A stretch of DNA of 64,000 nt from Campylobacter sp. MIT 99-7217 (GCF_006864365.1 NZ_QHLJ01000001.1:1-64000); one strand, 5' to 3'; shown: positions 37,055 to 45,537, counted from the first letter of the stretch. Notes: generated by a model from the letters alone, not told the origin. Numbers and translations are program-made.

Positions 37055-38416
37055 ATGATAAGCGTATTTGATCAAAAATTACTTGCTGATTCTTGGAGTT
37101 CTCCTGCTATGCGTGAGGTTTTTTGCGAGCAAAACCGCATTCAAAAATGGCTTGATGTAGAAGCAGCTTTGGCTAAAGCTCAAGCTAAGCTTAATATTAT
37201 CCCAAAAAATGCAGCCGATGAGATCGCTAAAAAGGCTAAATTTAAATTTATGGATATGGATTTTATTTATACTGAGTTTAAAAAGACTAAACACCCTTTA
37301 GTGCCAACTGTTCGCGGGCTTGAAAAAGCTTGCGATAAGGGCTTGGGTGAATTTGTGCATTTTGGTGTAACCACGCAAGATATTATCGATACGGGGCTTG
37401 TTTTGCAGTTTAAAGAGGGTTTAGCTCTCATCAAACAAGATCTAAAAGACATAGCCAAAGCCTTGCTTAAGCTCAGTAAAGAGCATAAAAATACTGCCAT
37501 GATGGGAAGAACCTTGTCTTTGCAAGCCTTGCCTATCACTTTTGGGCATAAAAGTGCGATTTGGCTTAGTGAGCTTGTGCGTCATTTTGATAGAATCACC
37601 GAGCTTGAAAATAGACTTTTTGTAGGAAGCATAGTTGGTGCTGTTGGAACTAAGGCTAGTTTAACTGACAAGGCAAATGAGGTTGAAAAGCTTACTTTAG
37701 AAAATTTAGGGCTTAATGTGCCTGAAATTTCTTGGCAGCCAGCAAGGGACAGATTTATCGAGCTTGGTTATGTTTTGGGCAATATCAACGCCACATTTAA
37801 CAAAATCGCTCATCAAATTCTTATCCTTGCACATAATGAGATAGATGAACTTGCTGAGCCTTTCGGTAAGGGTCAAGTAGGTAGCTCAACCATGCCTCAT
37901 AAAAGAAATCCAGCAGTAAGCGAAAATGCCGTAACCGTGAGCAATGCCTTGAAAGCAAATTTAGCTATCTTAAGTGATATCGAAAGACATGAGCATGAAA
38001 GAGATGGACAGGTTTGGAAAATGGAATGGAAGCTTTTGCCAGAAATTTTTTTAATGCTTTCTGTGGTGCTAGCAAATATGAAATTTGCACTTAGTGGTCT
38101 TGAGCTTAAAAAGGACAAAATGCTTAAGAATTTAAACACACTTAAAGGCTTTGTTTTGGCTGAACGCGTTATGTTTGCTTTAAGTGATCATTATGGCAAG
38201 CAACACGCTCATGAAATCGTCTATGAAGCAGCGATGAAAGGAATGGAGCATAACAAGGGCTTTAAGGAAGTTTTAATGGCAGATAAGAGGGTTTCAAAGG
38301 TCTTAGATGAAAAACAAATCGATGCCTTACTTGATGCTACAACTTATGTAGGCTATGCTCCAAAGCTTGTTGATGAATTTATCGTTAAAGTCAAAAATGC
38401 TAAAATTTTCAAATAG
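37055..38416 (+). CDS. Fumarase/aspartase-superfamily C-N (or C-S) lyase, PurB-like
   Basis: 453 residues. The superfamily signature is intact: GSSTMPHKRNP (about 282-292) with the catalytic Ser loop, VHFGVTTQDIIDTG (about 105) and GRTLSLQALPITFG (about 152). All members split fumarate from a substituted succinate. It resembles adenylosuccinate lyase, but its operon, with a dicarboxylate carrier and an MmgE/PrpD protein, argues for a catabolic lyase acting on an amino- or thio-succinate. I cannot exclude that it is a second PurB. Confidence 0.87.
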   Translation: MISVFDQKLLADSWSSPAMREVFCEQNRIQKWLDVEAALAKAQAKLNIIPKNAADEIAKKAKFKFMDMDFIYTEFKKTKHPLVPTVRGLEKACDKGLGEFVHFGVTTQDIIDTGLVLQFKEGLALIKQDLKDIAKALLKLSKEHKNTAMMGRTLSLQALPITFGHKSAIWLSELVRHFDRITELENRLFVGSIVGAVGTKASLTDKANEVEKLTLENLGLNVPEISWQPARDRFIELGYVLGNINATFNKIAHQILILAHNEIDELAEPFGKGQVGSSTMPHKRNPAVSENAVTVSNALKANLAILSDIERHEHERDGQVWKMEWKLLPEIFLMLSVVLANMKFALSGLELKKDKMLKNLNTLKGFVLAERVMFALSDHYGKQHAHEIVYEAAMKGMEHNKGFKEVLMADKRVSKVLDEKQIDALLDATTYVGYAPKLVDEFIVKVKNAKIFK

Positions 38417-38425
38417 GCTTAAAAG

Positions 38426-39766
38426 ATGACTTATAGTGAAGTTTTAGCTGAATTTATCACAAATTTAGACTATGAAGATATCCCCAAAAATGTCGTTGGG
38501 AGGGCAAAAGAACTTATGCTTGATAGCTTTGGAACGGCTTTAGCAGCCCATGATCAAACAAGCGTTTTAAATGCTATCAAGGCTTTAAGCTCTTTGCCAA
38601 ACTCAGCAGGAAATGTTCAAATTTGGGGGCAAGATGAGAGCTTAAGGGCTGATTTGGCTGCTATGTGTAATGGCATAGCAGCTCATGCCCTTGATTTTGA
38701 TGATACGCACACTGAGGCGATTTTGCATGCGAGTGCTATTTTAACGCCACTTTGTCTAAGCTATGGTTTTAGCGTAAATCAAAACGGCAAGGATATCTTA
38801 AAAGCCTTTATCGTTGGCTGGGAAGTAGGGGCTAGAGTAGGTATAGCAAGTAAAGGAAGCTTTCATAAAAAAGGCTTTCACACCACAGCCATAGCAGGAA
38901 GTTTTGCCGCCACAGCTGCTGCAAGCGTACTTTTAAAGCTTGATAAAGAGCAAACTATAAATGCCTTAGGCTTTGCAGGAAGCTTTGCAAGTGGGGTGAA
39001 TGAGTTTTTGTCTAATGGCTCAAACTCAAAGGTCTTACATATCGCAAATGCCATTAAAAACGCTATTTATATAGCACATTTTGCAAAAAATTCAATGTTT
39101 GCACCAAGAAGCATTTTTGAGGGCAGGGATAATGTATTTCGTGCATTTGGCATAGAGGAACTTTGCGACAAAAGCAAGCTCACGCAGGGCTTAAATGAAA
39201 TTTGGCAGGTTTTGCAAGTATCAATAAAGCCTTATCCAAGCTGTCATTTTGCTCATGGTTTGATCGACTGTGCTTTGGAGCTTAGAAAAGAGGGCTTAAA
39301 AGCAGATGATATAAAAAGTATTCATTGCTTTGTTGATGAGGTGCCAAGCAGTTTTATTTGCGATCCTATAAATGCAAAATACACCCCAAAAACAGCTTAC
39401 GAGGCTAAATTTTCCATGCCTTTTTTAATGGCTCTAGCCTTTTTTGACGGACAGGTGAGCTTAAAATCTTATGAAAATTTAAACAGGGCTGAAATTTTAG
39501 AATTTGCTAAGAAAATAAGCTATGAAAAAAGAGCATCAAGTGGCTTTCCTAAGTATTTTCCGGGTCATTTAGAAGCCATTTTAACAAATGGAGAAAAGCT
39601 TAAAAAAGATGTCTTTATCAATAAGGGCAATTTTGACAATCCCCTAAGCTTTGAAGAACTTGAGCTTAAATTTTTAAATAATGCTAAGCTTTGTATAGAT
39701 GAAGCAAGTGCAAAAAAACTTAGCGAAAAAATCTTAAGCCTTGAGACACAAAAAAGCTTTATATAG
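38426..39766 (+). CDS. MmgE/PrpD-family protein
   Basis: 446 residues of the MmgE/PrpD fold: AKELMLDSFGTALAAHD, NGIAAHALDFDDTHTEAILHAS (about 78-99), GWEVGARVGIASKGSFHKKGFHTTAIAG (about 130-157) and YPSCHFAHGLIDCALEL (about 270). Known activities are 2-methylcitrate dehydratase, aconitate decarboxylase and iminodisuccinate epimerase. No methylcitrate genes are nearby, so the epimerase/dehydratase of an imino- or substituted succinate is the more likely role here. Last gene of the operon, ended by a hairpin at 39778. Confidence 0.87.
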   Translation: MTYSEVLAEFITNLDYEDIPKNVVGRAKELMLDSFGTALAAHDQTSVLNAIKALSSLPNSAGNVQIWGQDESLRADLAAMCNGIAAHALDFDDTHTEAILHASAILTPLCLSYGFSVNQNGKDILKAFIVGWEVGARVGIASKGSFHKKGFHTTAIAGSFAATAAASVLLKLDKEQTINALGFAGSFASGVNEFLSNGSNSKVLHIANAIKNAIYIAHFAKNSMFAPRSIFEGRDNVFRAFGIEELCDKSKLTQGLNEIWQVLQVSIKPYPSCHFAHGLIDCALELRKEGLKADDIKSIHCFVDEVPSSFICDPINAKYTPKTAYEAKFSMPFLMALAFFDGQVSLKSYENLNRAEILEFAKKISYEKRASSGFPKYFPGHLEAILTNGEKLKKDVFINKGNFDNPLSFEELELKFLNNAKLCIDEASAKKLSEKILSLETQKSFI

Positions 39767-39777
39767 CCTTGCTTTTT

Positions 39778-39809
39778 AAATCAAAGTGAAAGTTTTATCG
39801 CTTTGATTT
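39778..39809 (+). terminator. Terminator of the RidA operon
   Basis: Nine-base stem AAATCAAAG (39778-39786) / CTTTGATTT (39801-39809), extendable through a G-T pair, 12 bp after the last stop codon. The following run is A/T-rich but not a clean T tract. Confidence 0.55.
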
Positions 39810-39887
39810 GAAATAAATATAATTTTTTACTTTAGTTTTATTTTAGTGTTGATTTGAGTTAAATTTAAAAAGAAAAATTTAAGCAAA

Positions 39888-40700
39888 TCAATTAAAAGCT
39901 ATACTATATGCAATTTTATGCTTGCGTTTGTATTGTTTTTCATGAGCTTCTTTTGTATCAATGTCAAATTTTGCACTAAATATTAAGCTTACACCACCAT
40001 TTAGACTAAATTTATTGCTTATATCTAGATACTCATCGTTAGTCTTTATAGTTTCTATTTTGTATTCGTATCCGCCTAGTTTTACTTCGTCTTTGTCTAA
40101 AAAGAGTTTGACTAGATTCTTAAACTCTGTTGGTAATGCGTCAATATTAATATGCTCTTTATTGATATATTCATGTAACTCCTTTCTTGTATGTTTGCCT
40201 CCCATTACCCGTGTGCCAACACTTGTAGTAGTGCTATTATTTCGTTCTTTATTAGCTTCTACTTCTCTTTTAAATTCTGCTTCACCGTTATATACTTTAT
40301 AATTACCCCCAGCTCCTACACTAAAACTACTGCTATTATTCTCACTAGAAACTTCTTCTAAAAATCCAGCAGCAACAATTTTAACATTATCTCCCATACG
40401 ATTAGCTAAATCGTGCATACATTCCCAAATCTCACCATAATACACATTATTATCATATTTATATAGTGGATAATATCTGTTTTTATACACAGGACTTTGC
40501 ACATACAAACCAAACTTAGCCTCATTTATCGGCACTTCATGCATATTGCCATGTATTTTTATATCCTTAGCCTCATCTGGCAAGCTATCACGCTCTACAA
40601 TAGTAAATTTATCGGATATATCCTTATATGCCTTATCAAATTTTGTATTAAATTTCATCTGTTTATCTGCTATAAATATCTTATCAGGTAATTTTGTCAT
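39888..40700 (-). CDS. Hypothetical protein of the GTPase island
   Basis: 270 residues without signal peptide or membrane helix. No domain recognised. The centre (about 115-165) is Asn/Ser/Thr/Glu-rich (VSSENNSSSFSVGAGGNYK) and the C-terminus is a likely beta-rich segment ending in basic HEKQYKRKHKIAYSIAFN. It starts 3 bp after the preceding gene on the same strand and lies in a low-GC island flanked by core genes. Probably works with the membrane GTPase two genes upstream. Confidence 0.65.
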   Translation of the reverse strand: MTKLPDKIFIADKQMKFNTKFDKAYKDISDKFTIVERDSLPDEAKDIKIHGNMHEVPINEAKFGLYVQSPVYKNRYYPLYKYDNNVYYGEIWECMHDLANRMGDNVKIVAAGFLEEVSSENNSSSFSVGAGGNYKVYNGEAEFKREVEANKERNNSTTTSVGTRVMGGKHTRKELHEYINKEHINIDALPTEFKNLVKLFLDKDEVKLGGYEYKIETIKTNDEYLDISNKFSLNGGVSLIFSAKFDIDTKEAHEKQYKRKHKIAYSIAFN

Positions 40701-40703
40701 ATT

Positions 40704-41258
40704 TTATCCTTTATCATTAATCTTTAAAAAGCCCTTATACGCTTTATATCCTAAAAAGCCACCGATTACGGCACCTAATGCTACTATCGCTACATTGTCT
40801 TTATAAGTATAAGCTAAGCCTCCTCCTACCACCGCACACGCAACTACTAGCATAGGCATACGCTGTGTCTTAAGAGTATTGTTTTTAGAAACTAAATATT
40901 TTTGTCTTAGATTTTTAAATCTATCGTATTCTAAGCCCATTATATCAAGTGTTTTATGCACTATATCTTCATTTTCATTTTGACTAAATAACACTAGGGC
41001 TATACGAGTTCTACCTATATCATCTTTTTTGGGATGCTGTATCAGACATAGATAATATTCATTTGCGATAGCATAAAATCCCTCATTTTCATTATTATTT
41101 ATATCGCTATGATTAATAATGCTAAAAAGTTTTTCTAAGCATTTATCTTGTTCTTGATTTTCAACAAGCCTACCATCACAAGCACTAATATGCTTACCAC
41201 CACTAGAGGTATCTGTGCCTTGTATTGTCGCTATTATCATCACTTTATCCTTTTTCAA
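40704..41258 (-). CDS. Hypothetical protein with C-terminal membrane hairpin
   Basis: 184 residues. The N-terminal half is soluble (MIIATIQGTDTSSGGKHISACDG then ENEGFYAIANEYYLCLIQH), with no recognised domain. Two Gly/Ala/Val-rich membrane helices lie at about 133-149 and 154-172 (MPMLVVACAVVGGGLAYTY, VAIVALGAVIGGFLGY), with a short loop. It overlaps the GTPase gene by four bases, so both belong to one translational unit and may form a membrane complex. Confidence 0.65.
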   Translation of the reverse strand: MKKDKVMIIATIQGTDTSSGGKHISACDGRLVENQEQDKCLEKLFSIINHSDINNNENEGFYAIANEYYLCLIQHPKKDDIGRTRIALVLFSQNENEDIVHKTLDIMGLEYDRFKNLRQKYLVSKNNTLKTQRMPMLVVACAVVGGGLAYTYKDNVAIVALGAVIGGFLGYKAYKGFLKINDKG

Positions 41259-41993
41259 AAAAATTTGGCATGATCCCCAGTGATTTCATCATTGCCACCC
41301 ATGCTTTTAAAAATAAATTTCGAGCTACCCATACTTTCAAAAATAAATTTCGATATCTTTGAATGCAAGCTCTTTTTATCACTATCTTTTAGATTAAATA
41401 TCTTACATTCAACATTCTTTTTGTTAAACTCATTAGTAAAAATATCTATTTCGCTACTATCTATCATATCTGCGTGAGTGCCTAGAGTAATAAATCTTTT
41501 TATTTTTTCTTTATTCATTTCAGCTTTTTCTTTGTAGCATTGTATAGACATATTGACAAATTCTTGCTGACGCATATGGTCTTTTTCACGAATCACATCG
41601 TGCTTATACTTTTCAATATCAAAGACATAGATCAAACATATTTCATCTGCAGATTTTAATTCACTTTCTATTAAATTCATATTTTCGCCTAGATTGCTAC
41701 CACCTGTGTCTATGAGTGTTGAGTCTAAATAAGGTGAAGTGTTAGGGAGTTTGTGTCTTTTAGCGTTAGGAGTTGCTGTATGTTCGGTAACTTCCTCGCC
41801 CATTAAGATTTGCTTTAAGGTCGTCTTACCAGCGGCGACATCTCCTACTAGGATAAAATCTACTTTTTTAGGAGGTGCAGGAGTATCGGTATTCTCCCTC
41901 CCCCCCTAACCATTTCGCTGCTACATAGATTCCAGTTCCAACCGCACCAGCTACAGCCACACCTACTAGAACAACAGGTAATATAGGTAACAT
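41255..41993 (-). pseudogene. Membrane-anchored P-loop GTPase, frame broken at a poly-G tract (phase OFF)
   Basis: From ATG 41993 the frame encodes a membrane helix (LPILPVVLVGVAVAGAVGTG, residues 3-22), reaches a G7 tract (41906-41900) and stops 16 codons later. One base fewer, or two more, would join it to the frame that runs to 41255, giving 245 residues with Walker A GDVAAGKT (50-57) and G3 DTGG in STLIDTGGSNLGENM. LGTHAD takes the NKxD position. An internal ATG at 41803 gives 182 residues but lacks the P-loop. Near the C-terminus SKFIFESMGS is repeated in tandem as SKFIFKSMGG. The gene is contingent rather than dead, if slippage occurs. Confidence 0.7.
41900..41906 (-). repeat. Poly-G (G7) contingency tract
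   Basis: Seven C on the plus strand, seven G on the coding strand, at codons 30-32 of the membrane GTPase. It is preceded by a TTA codon and followed by A-GGG. ON lengths by reading frame are G6 and G9; the sequence shows the OFF state. Seven is at the short end for Campylobacter slippage. Confidence 0.75.
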
Positions 41994-42000
41994 ACTTCAA

Positions 42001-42105
42001 TCCTTTCAAATCAAATATCAAAATTTAAATGTGGATTATAACATAAAAAATAAGCTTTATCAAATCTTAGATTTAATAAAAGGCGAAATAGAGCTAAAAG
42101 AGTAA
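42001..42105 (+). pseudogene. Possible 34-codon gene remnant
   Basis: Open plus-strand frame with protein-like composition (YNIKNKLYQILDLIKGEI, stop at 42103) but no start codon or ribosome site. It may be the C-terminal tail of a lost gene. It lies in the 392-bp gap (41994-42385) between the GTPase and the PP2C gene, which holds no intact gene. Confidence 0.25.
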
Positions 42106-42235
42106 AAATAAAATATCTGTTTTGATATGCTATAAATAAAGAAAGATTTATACATATTTTTTCCTCGGTAACTTTTTGCTATATGAAATATATGGCTAAT
42201 AAACATTTTAATCAAGCTCTAAAACTTCTTTCAAT

Positions 42236-42361
42236 TTACTTATCAAAACCTTTTTCGCGTTCTTCGAAAAAGTCATCAAAATTTTCTAGCGACAAATCAG
42301 TATTTGGTATTAAATGCTTCTGTAAAAACTCACTTTTACCGCAATTTTCATTAACCCACAC
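42236..42361 (-). pseudogene. Possible 41-codon remnant after the phosphatase gene
   Basis: In the same frame as the PP2C gene, downstream of its TAA and of a second TAA seven codons later, a frame reads WVNENCGKSEFLQKH then a Glu/Phe/Asp-rich tail and stops at 42236. The N-E-N-C-G-K-S element resembles a P-loop with a non-Gly first position. GTG at 42361 has no ribosome site. It may be debris of a larger gene that once followed the triad. Confidence 0.3.
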
Positions 42362-42385
42362 TTACAAAGGCTTGTTTTGGACATA

Positions 42386-43135
42386 TTAAAAGCGTTTTAA
42401 GCCCATTTTCTTACTCATCATAATCAAAGAGCAGTCATCTTTGGTGGCTTTGATGATTTTATTTTTAAAAACCTTTTCTAAAATTTTTTGCGCGACCTTT
42501 TCTCCTCTTTTTCTTTGTAGTTTAAAGAGCTTTTCTAAAAAAAGAGCAAATTTTTCATCTTTTTTTCTAAATAAACTTTCTTGTGCCCCATCACTCATCA
42601 GTATAAAAGCATCTATTTTATCTAATTTTCCTTTTATTAGTTTAAATTTGCTCAACACATTTTTAGAGCTTACAAAATTTGTGCTATTTACAAAGTCTTC
42701 TTTATCTTCTTTGCTTGCAGGTTTTATTTGCCCTTCTTTTATATAAGCAATCAACCCATCTCCTATATGTCCTATAATAAAGTCTTTTTGATTGCAAGCG
42801 ACAAATAAAAGAGTAGAAGCTAGATCCTTAAGATCGCAATTTAATTTATTTGCTAAAGAATTCAAATCCTCACTTAAAGACTTTATAAGTTCTTCTTTGA
42901 CCTTTAGGGCATTTTCTTCATTTAAAAAGCTTGTAAAATTATCTTTTAAAACCTTACAAATTTTAATTACATTTTTTCTTGCTCCTAGCTGAGAAAGTTT
43001 GGCAGAGCCTGCTCCATCAGCTAGTGCTATGCAAGTAAATTTTTTACTTGAAGTATAGTGGGTTTTATCCTGACAAGGAAGTTTTTCTTTTATATGCCCT
43101 CTACCTCTTTGGGCTGTATGTATAATATGCCACAT
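42386..43135 (-). CDS. PP2C-family Ser/Thr phosphatase of a TerY-type triad
   Basis: 249 residues from ATG 43135, one base after the vWA stop; an upstream in-frame ATG at 43174 lies inside the vWA gene. PP2C metal motifs are all present: ALADGAGSAKLSQLGA (about 40), HIGDGLIAYIKEG (about 125), LMSDGAQES (about 188) and TKDDCSLIMM (about 233). It should reverse phosphorylation by the kinase encoded two genes upstream. The grouping matches the YegK-YegL-YegI / TerY-P modules known from other bacteria. Confidence 0.85.
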   Translation of the reverse strand: MWHIIHTAQRGRGHIKEKLPCQDKTHYTSSKKFTCIALADGAGSAKLSQLGARKNVIKICKVLKDNFTSFLNEENALKVKEELIKSLSEDLNSLANKLNCDLKDLASTLLFVACNQKDFIIGHIGDGLIAYIKEGQIKPASKEDKEDFVNSTNFVSSKNVLSKFKLIKGKLDKIDAFILMSDGAQESLFRKKDEKFALFLEKLFKLQRKRGEKVAQKILEKVFKNKIIKATKDDCSLIMMSKKMGLKRF

Positions 43136-43136
43136 T

Positions 43137-43817
43137 TTAAAGCTCAGCCCAATCACTAATAGTATCCGTATCAAGAGTAACCTTATCTCCGGGAGTGGAT
43201 TGTGAAACTCTACTCAAGCTTTTTGAAAGCCATTCAAAATATTCTCTAAAGCTTAGACCTTTGAGTTTTAAAGGTTTTCTTTTAGGAGAAAATTTAGCTA
43301 AAGTGTCCATATCAGCATCATCTCCTATGCCTATAGCAAATACCGTAAGTTTTTTGTCATTGACCAAATCACAAGTATCCCTAATAGCCTTGTCTAGCTC
43401 GTAATTATCCCCATTTGGTTGTCCATCGCTCATTAAAACAAGCCAAGGTTGATAATAATCCACCCCATTATTTTTATAATCTTCCTTGCGTTCTTCCAAG
43501 CATTTTAAGGCTAAATTCACACCCTCTCCCATAGGTGTTCCACCATCTGCACTTAAAAATGGAGCTTGTGGAGCTAAATTTAAAGAAGCAAAATCTTGAT
43601 AGCATTTTACACTTTCTCCAAAACCAACTATGCAAATTTCAACCGCATCAAAAGCATCTTCATCTTCTTTGATATTTTTATAAAAAAGATCGATCCCATT
43701 TTGAAGCTCTTGCAGTTTTGTTCCGCTCATAGAGTAACTAAGATCAAGGCATAAGCATACTGCAACTCTTGGCGTTGGATTATCTACTAAATCCTCCATT
43801 CTTTCTTTTTCTGTCAT
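43137..43817 (-). CDS. TerY/YegL-like von Willebrand factor A protein
   Basis: 226 residues, soluble. The MIDAS is complete: DLSYSMSG (about 24-31), Thr in GGTPMGEG (about 92) and Asp in VLMSDGQPNG (about 128). These are features of TerY/YegL proteins, which pair with a PP2C phosphatase and a kinase. The C-terminus FREYFEWLSKSLSRVSQSTPGD is typical of the group. It probably binds a phosphorylated or metal-bound partner. Ten bases separate it from the kinase gene. Confidence 0.87.
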   Translation of the reverse strand: MTEKERMEDLVDNPTPRVAVCLCLDLSYSMSGTKLQELQNGIDLFYKNIKEDEDAFDAVEICIVGFGESVKCYQDFASLNLAPQAPFLSADGGTPMGEGVNLALKCLEERKEDYKNNGVDYYQPWLVLMSDGQPNGDNYELDKAIRDTCDLVNDKKLTVFAIGIGDDADMDTLAKFSPKRKPLKLKGLSFREYFEWLSKSLSRVSQSTPGDKVTLDTDTISDWAEL

Positions 43818-43827
43818 TTTTTCTCCT

Positions 43828-45537
43828 TTATGGTGTTGTTAAGTGTTTGAAAAATGAAGTAAGTAGCGATGCAGTATTAAGATCATTCACTACACTTACT
43901 TCATTTTGCAAATTCTTATTATGTTTTATTTTTTTTTTTTGACTACATGCAGAACACATTTTAAACTCATTAGAAATTTCATTTTTCTTACAATAAGGAC
44001 AAATGATATATGTTTTATTTTTATCTTTTTTAAGTCTTGTGGGAAAAACTTCCAAGCTCATGGGATCATTTTTATACATAGATCCATTATCTAAAACTTC
44101 TAAGTAATATTTAAATAATTCAAGCCATATTTTAGGCTTTAATCTATTTTTAGGTAAGGAGCATCGACCATTTTTGATAAAGCTGTGATAAAAGGCTTCT
44201 TTTATTTTATAGCTTAAATGAGACCACATGTATTTCCAAGTTCCTTTTGGCGTTTTTTTATTAGACCTTTCTTTAAAAGGATAAGAAAAATTCATATTTA
44301 TAATATTTTTAACCATATCTTCGCTTCCTTGCATAGCATAAGGATTTTGACCGGGTAACATGATCATAAAAAGCATCACTGCAATAGCAAAATACTCATC
44401 TTCAAAAGTTCTAAGCTCAGTTTCGTATTTACCGCCTTTTTTGTGAAATTCAGGCGAGGTAAAAATGATCGTTCCAACAGGACAAGGAAAGGACTCTATT
44501 TGATAGCTATCTGTATCGACAAAATATATATCATTTCCATTGATCAAAAAATTATTAGGATTAATATCTCCTAAAATAATATTTTTTTCGTGCAAGAAAA
44601 TGATCTTTTGTAAAAAGTTAATGGCGATTAAGACCAAATCCCTTTTTTTCATATTTGGATAGTTTCTTTTAATCTTTTGAGCTTTAAAAGCTGTGAAATT
44701 TTTGCCCCTTGCAGCTGGCATTGTAAAACCAATAAATTCATTATTTTTGTTGAATAATAATTTTTGAGGATAACAAATTCCTTGATAAGTTATATTTTTG
44801 CTTACCATAAGGCGAAGTTTTTCAAATTTAGCCTGAGTAAGCTTTTCTTTAAAATATATTTTAGCAACTAAATTATTTTCTATATCATAGACTATACCTT
44901 CTCCACCTTTTCCTAATTCTTTTTTTAAAATAATTTTTTCTTTATTTTGCGTAAAAACGATGTCCTTTTCTTTTGGGATATATGAAATTATAAGTTTAGT
45001 ATTTGCGGTCATACTTAACCTGCAAGGATACCTAAATTTATCATTTTTAGAAACTTTAGAAGATGTGTATTTGATTAAATTTCCGTTAGCTTCTATACTA
45101 AAGACTTGAATTGCATATTTTGTTTTGACGCTTTCTTGTTTTGAAATTTGAAGTATATTTTCACTAAGTTTTTTATCTTGAGTGATGATACAGATATTGT
45201 GCTTTAATTTAAATGTTTGAACCACTCTTAAAAAGGTATTATCTGCAAAACTATCAGCCTTATCTCCTTTAACTTTGATAAGTTCTATTTTTTGAAGTTT
45301 GGCAAGTTTTTCTAAGGCATTTTTTGCTTTTTTTGATAAATTCTCTTCTTTGGCTGAGGTTTTTTTAACTAGCTCATCAATCACAAGCTTAGGAATAATC
45401 AAATAATTATCGCATTCTTTTAATCTTTGCATATTTTGATCGCTTATGAATTTTAAAAATCCATCTTCTAAAATAGAGCAAGTGTCTATCAAAATTTTAT
45501 AATCTTTAAAAATGGAAAAAATAGAATGTTTATACAT
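43828..45537 (-). CDS. PIN-protein kinase-zinc ribbon fusion
   Basis: 569 residues, three parts. (1) A PIN-like nuclease domain, about 10-150, with the acidic set D18 (ILIDTCS), E55 (VIDEL), D99 (ADNTF) and D121 (ITQDKKL) in the right order. (2) A YegI-like kinase, about 205-480: Gly loop LGKGGEGIVY (208-217), Lys 226, catalytic D324 and N329 in LGDINPNNF, and DTDS (341-344) in the DFG place. (3) A zinc ribbon, CPYC then CSAC (about 523-545). An A12 run encodes the Lys after the ribbon. YegI carries a helix-hairpin-helix instead of PIN. Roles in stress or phage defence are inferred. Confidence 0.82.
   Translation of the reverse strand: MYKHSIFSIFKDYKILIDTCSILEDGFLKFISDQNMQRLKECDNYLIIPKLVIDELVKKTSAKEENLSKKAKNALEKLAKLQKIELIKVKGDKADSFADNTFLRVVQTFKLKHNICIITQDKKLSENILQISKQESVKTKYAIQVFSIEANGNLIKYTSSKVSKNDKFRYPCRLSMTANTKLIISYIPKEKDIVFTQNKEKIILKKELGKGGEGIVYDIENNLVAKIYFKEKLTQAKFEKLRLMVSKNITYQGICYPQKLLFNKNNEFIGFTMPAARGKNFTAFKAQKIKRNYPNMKKRDLVLIAINFLQKIIFLHEKNIILGDINPNNFLINGNDIYFVDTDSYQIESFPCPVGTIIFTSPEFHKKGGKYETELRTFEDEYFAIAVMLFMIMLPGQNPYAMQGSEDMVKNIINMNFSYPFKERSNKKTPKGTWKYMWSHLSYKIKEAFYHSFIKNGRCSLPKNRLKPKIWLELFKYYLEVLDNGSMYKNDPMSLEVFPTRLKKDKNKTYIICPYCKKNEISNEFKMCSACSQKKKIKHNKNLQNEVSVVNDLNTASLLTSFFKHLTTP

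Noticed and set aside
36000-38416. PurB-like lyase as the housekeeping adenylosuccinate lyase
   Set aside because: Not excluded by motifs, but the operon context with carrier, RidA and MmgE/PrpD favours a catabolic role; kept as alternative only.
42183-42389. Plus-strand 68-codon frame after the PP2C gene
   Set aside because: It is antisense to the remnant at 42236-42361, has no ribosome site and no protein-like features.
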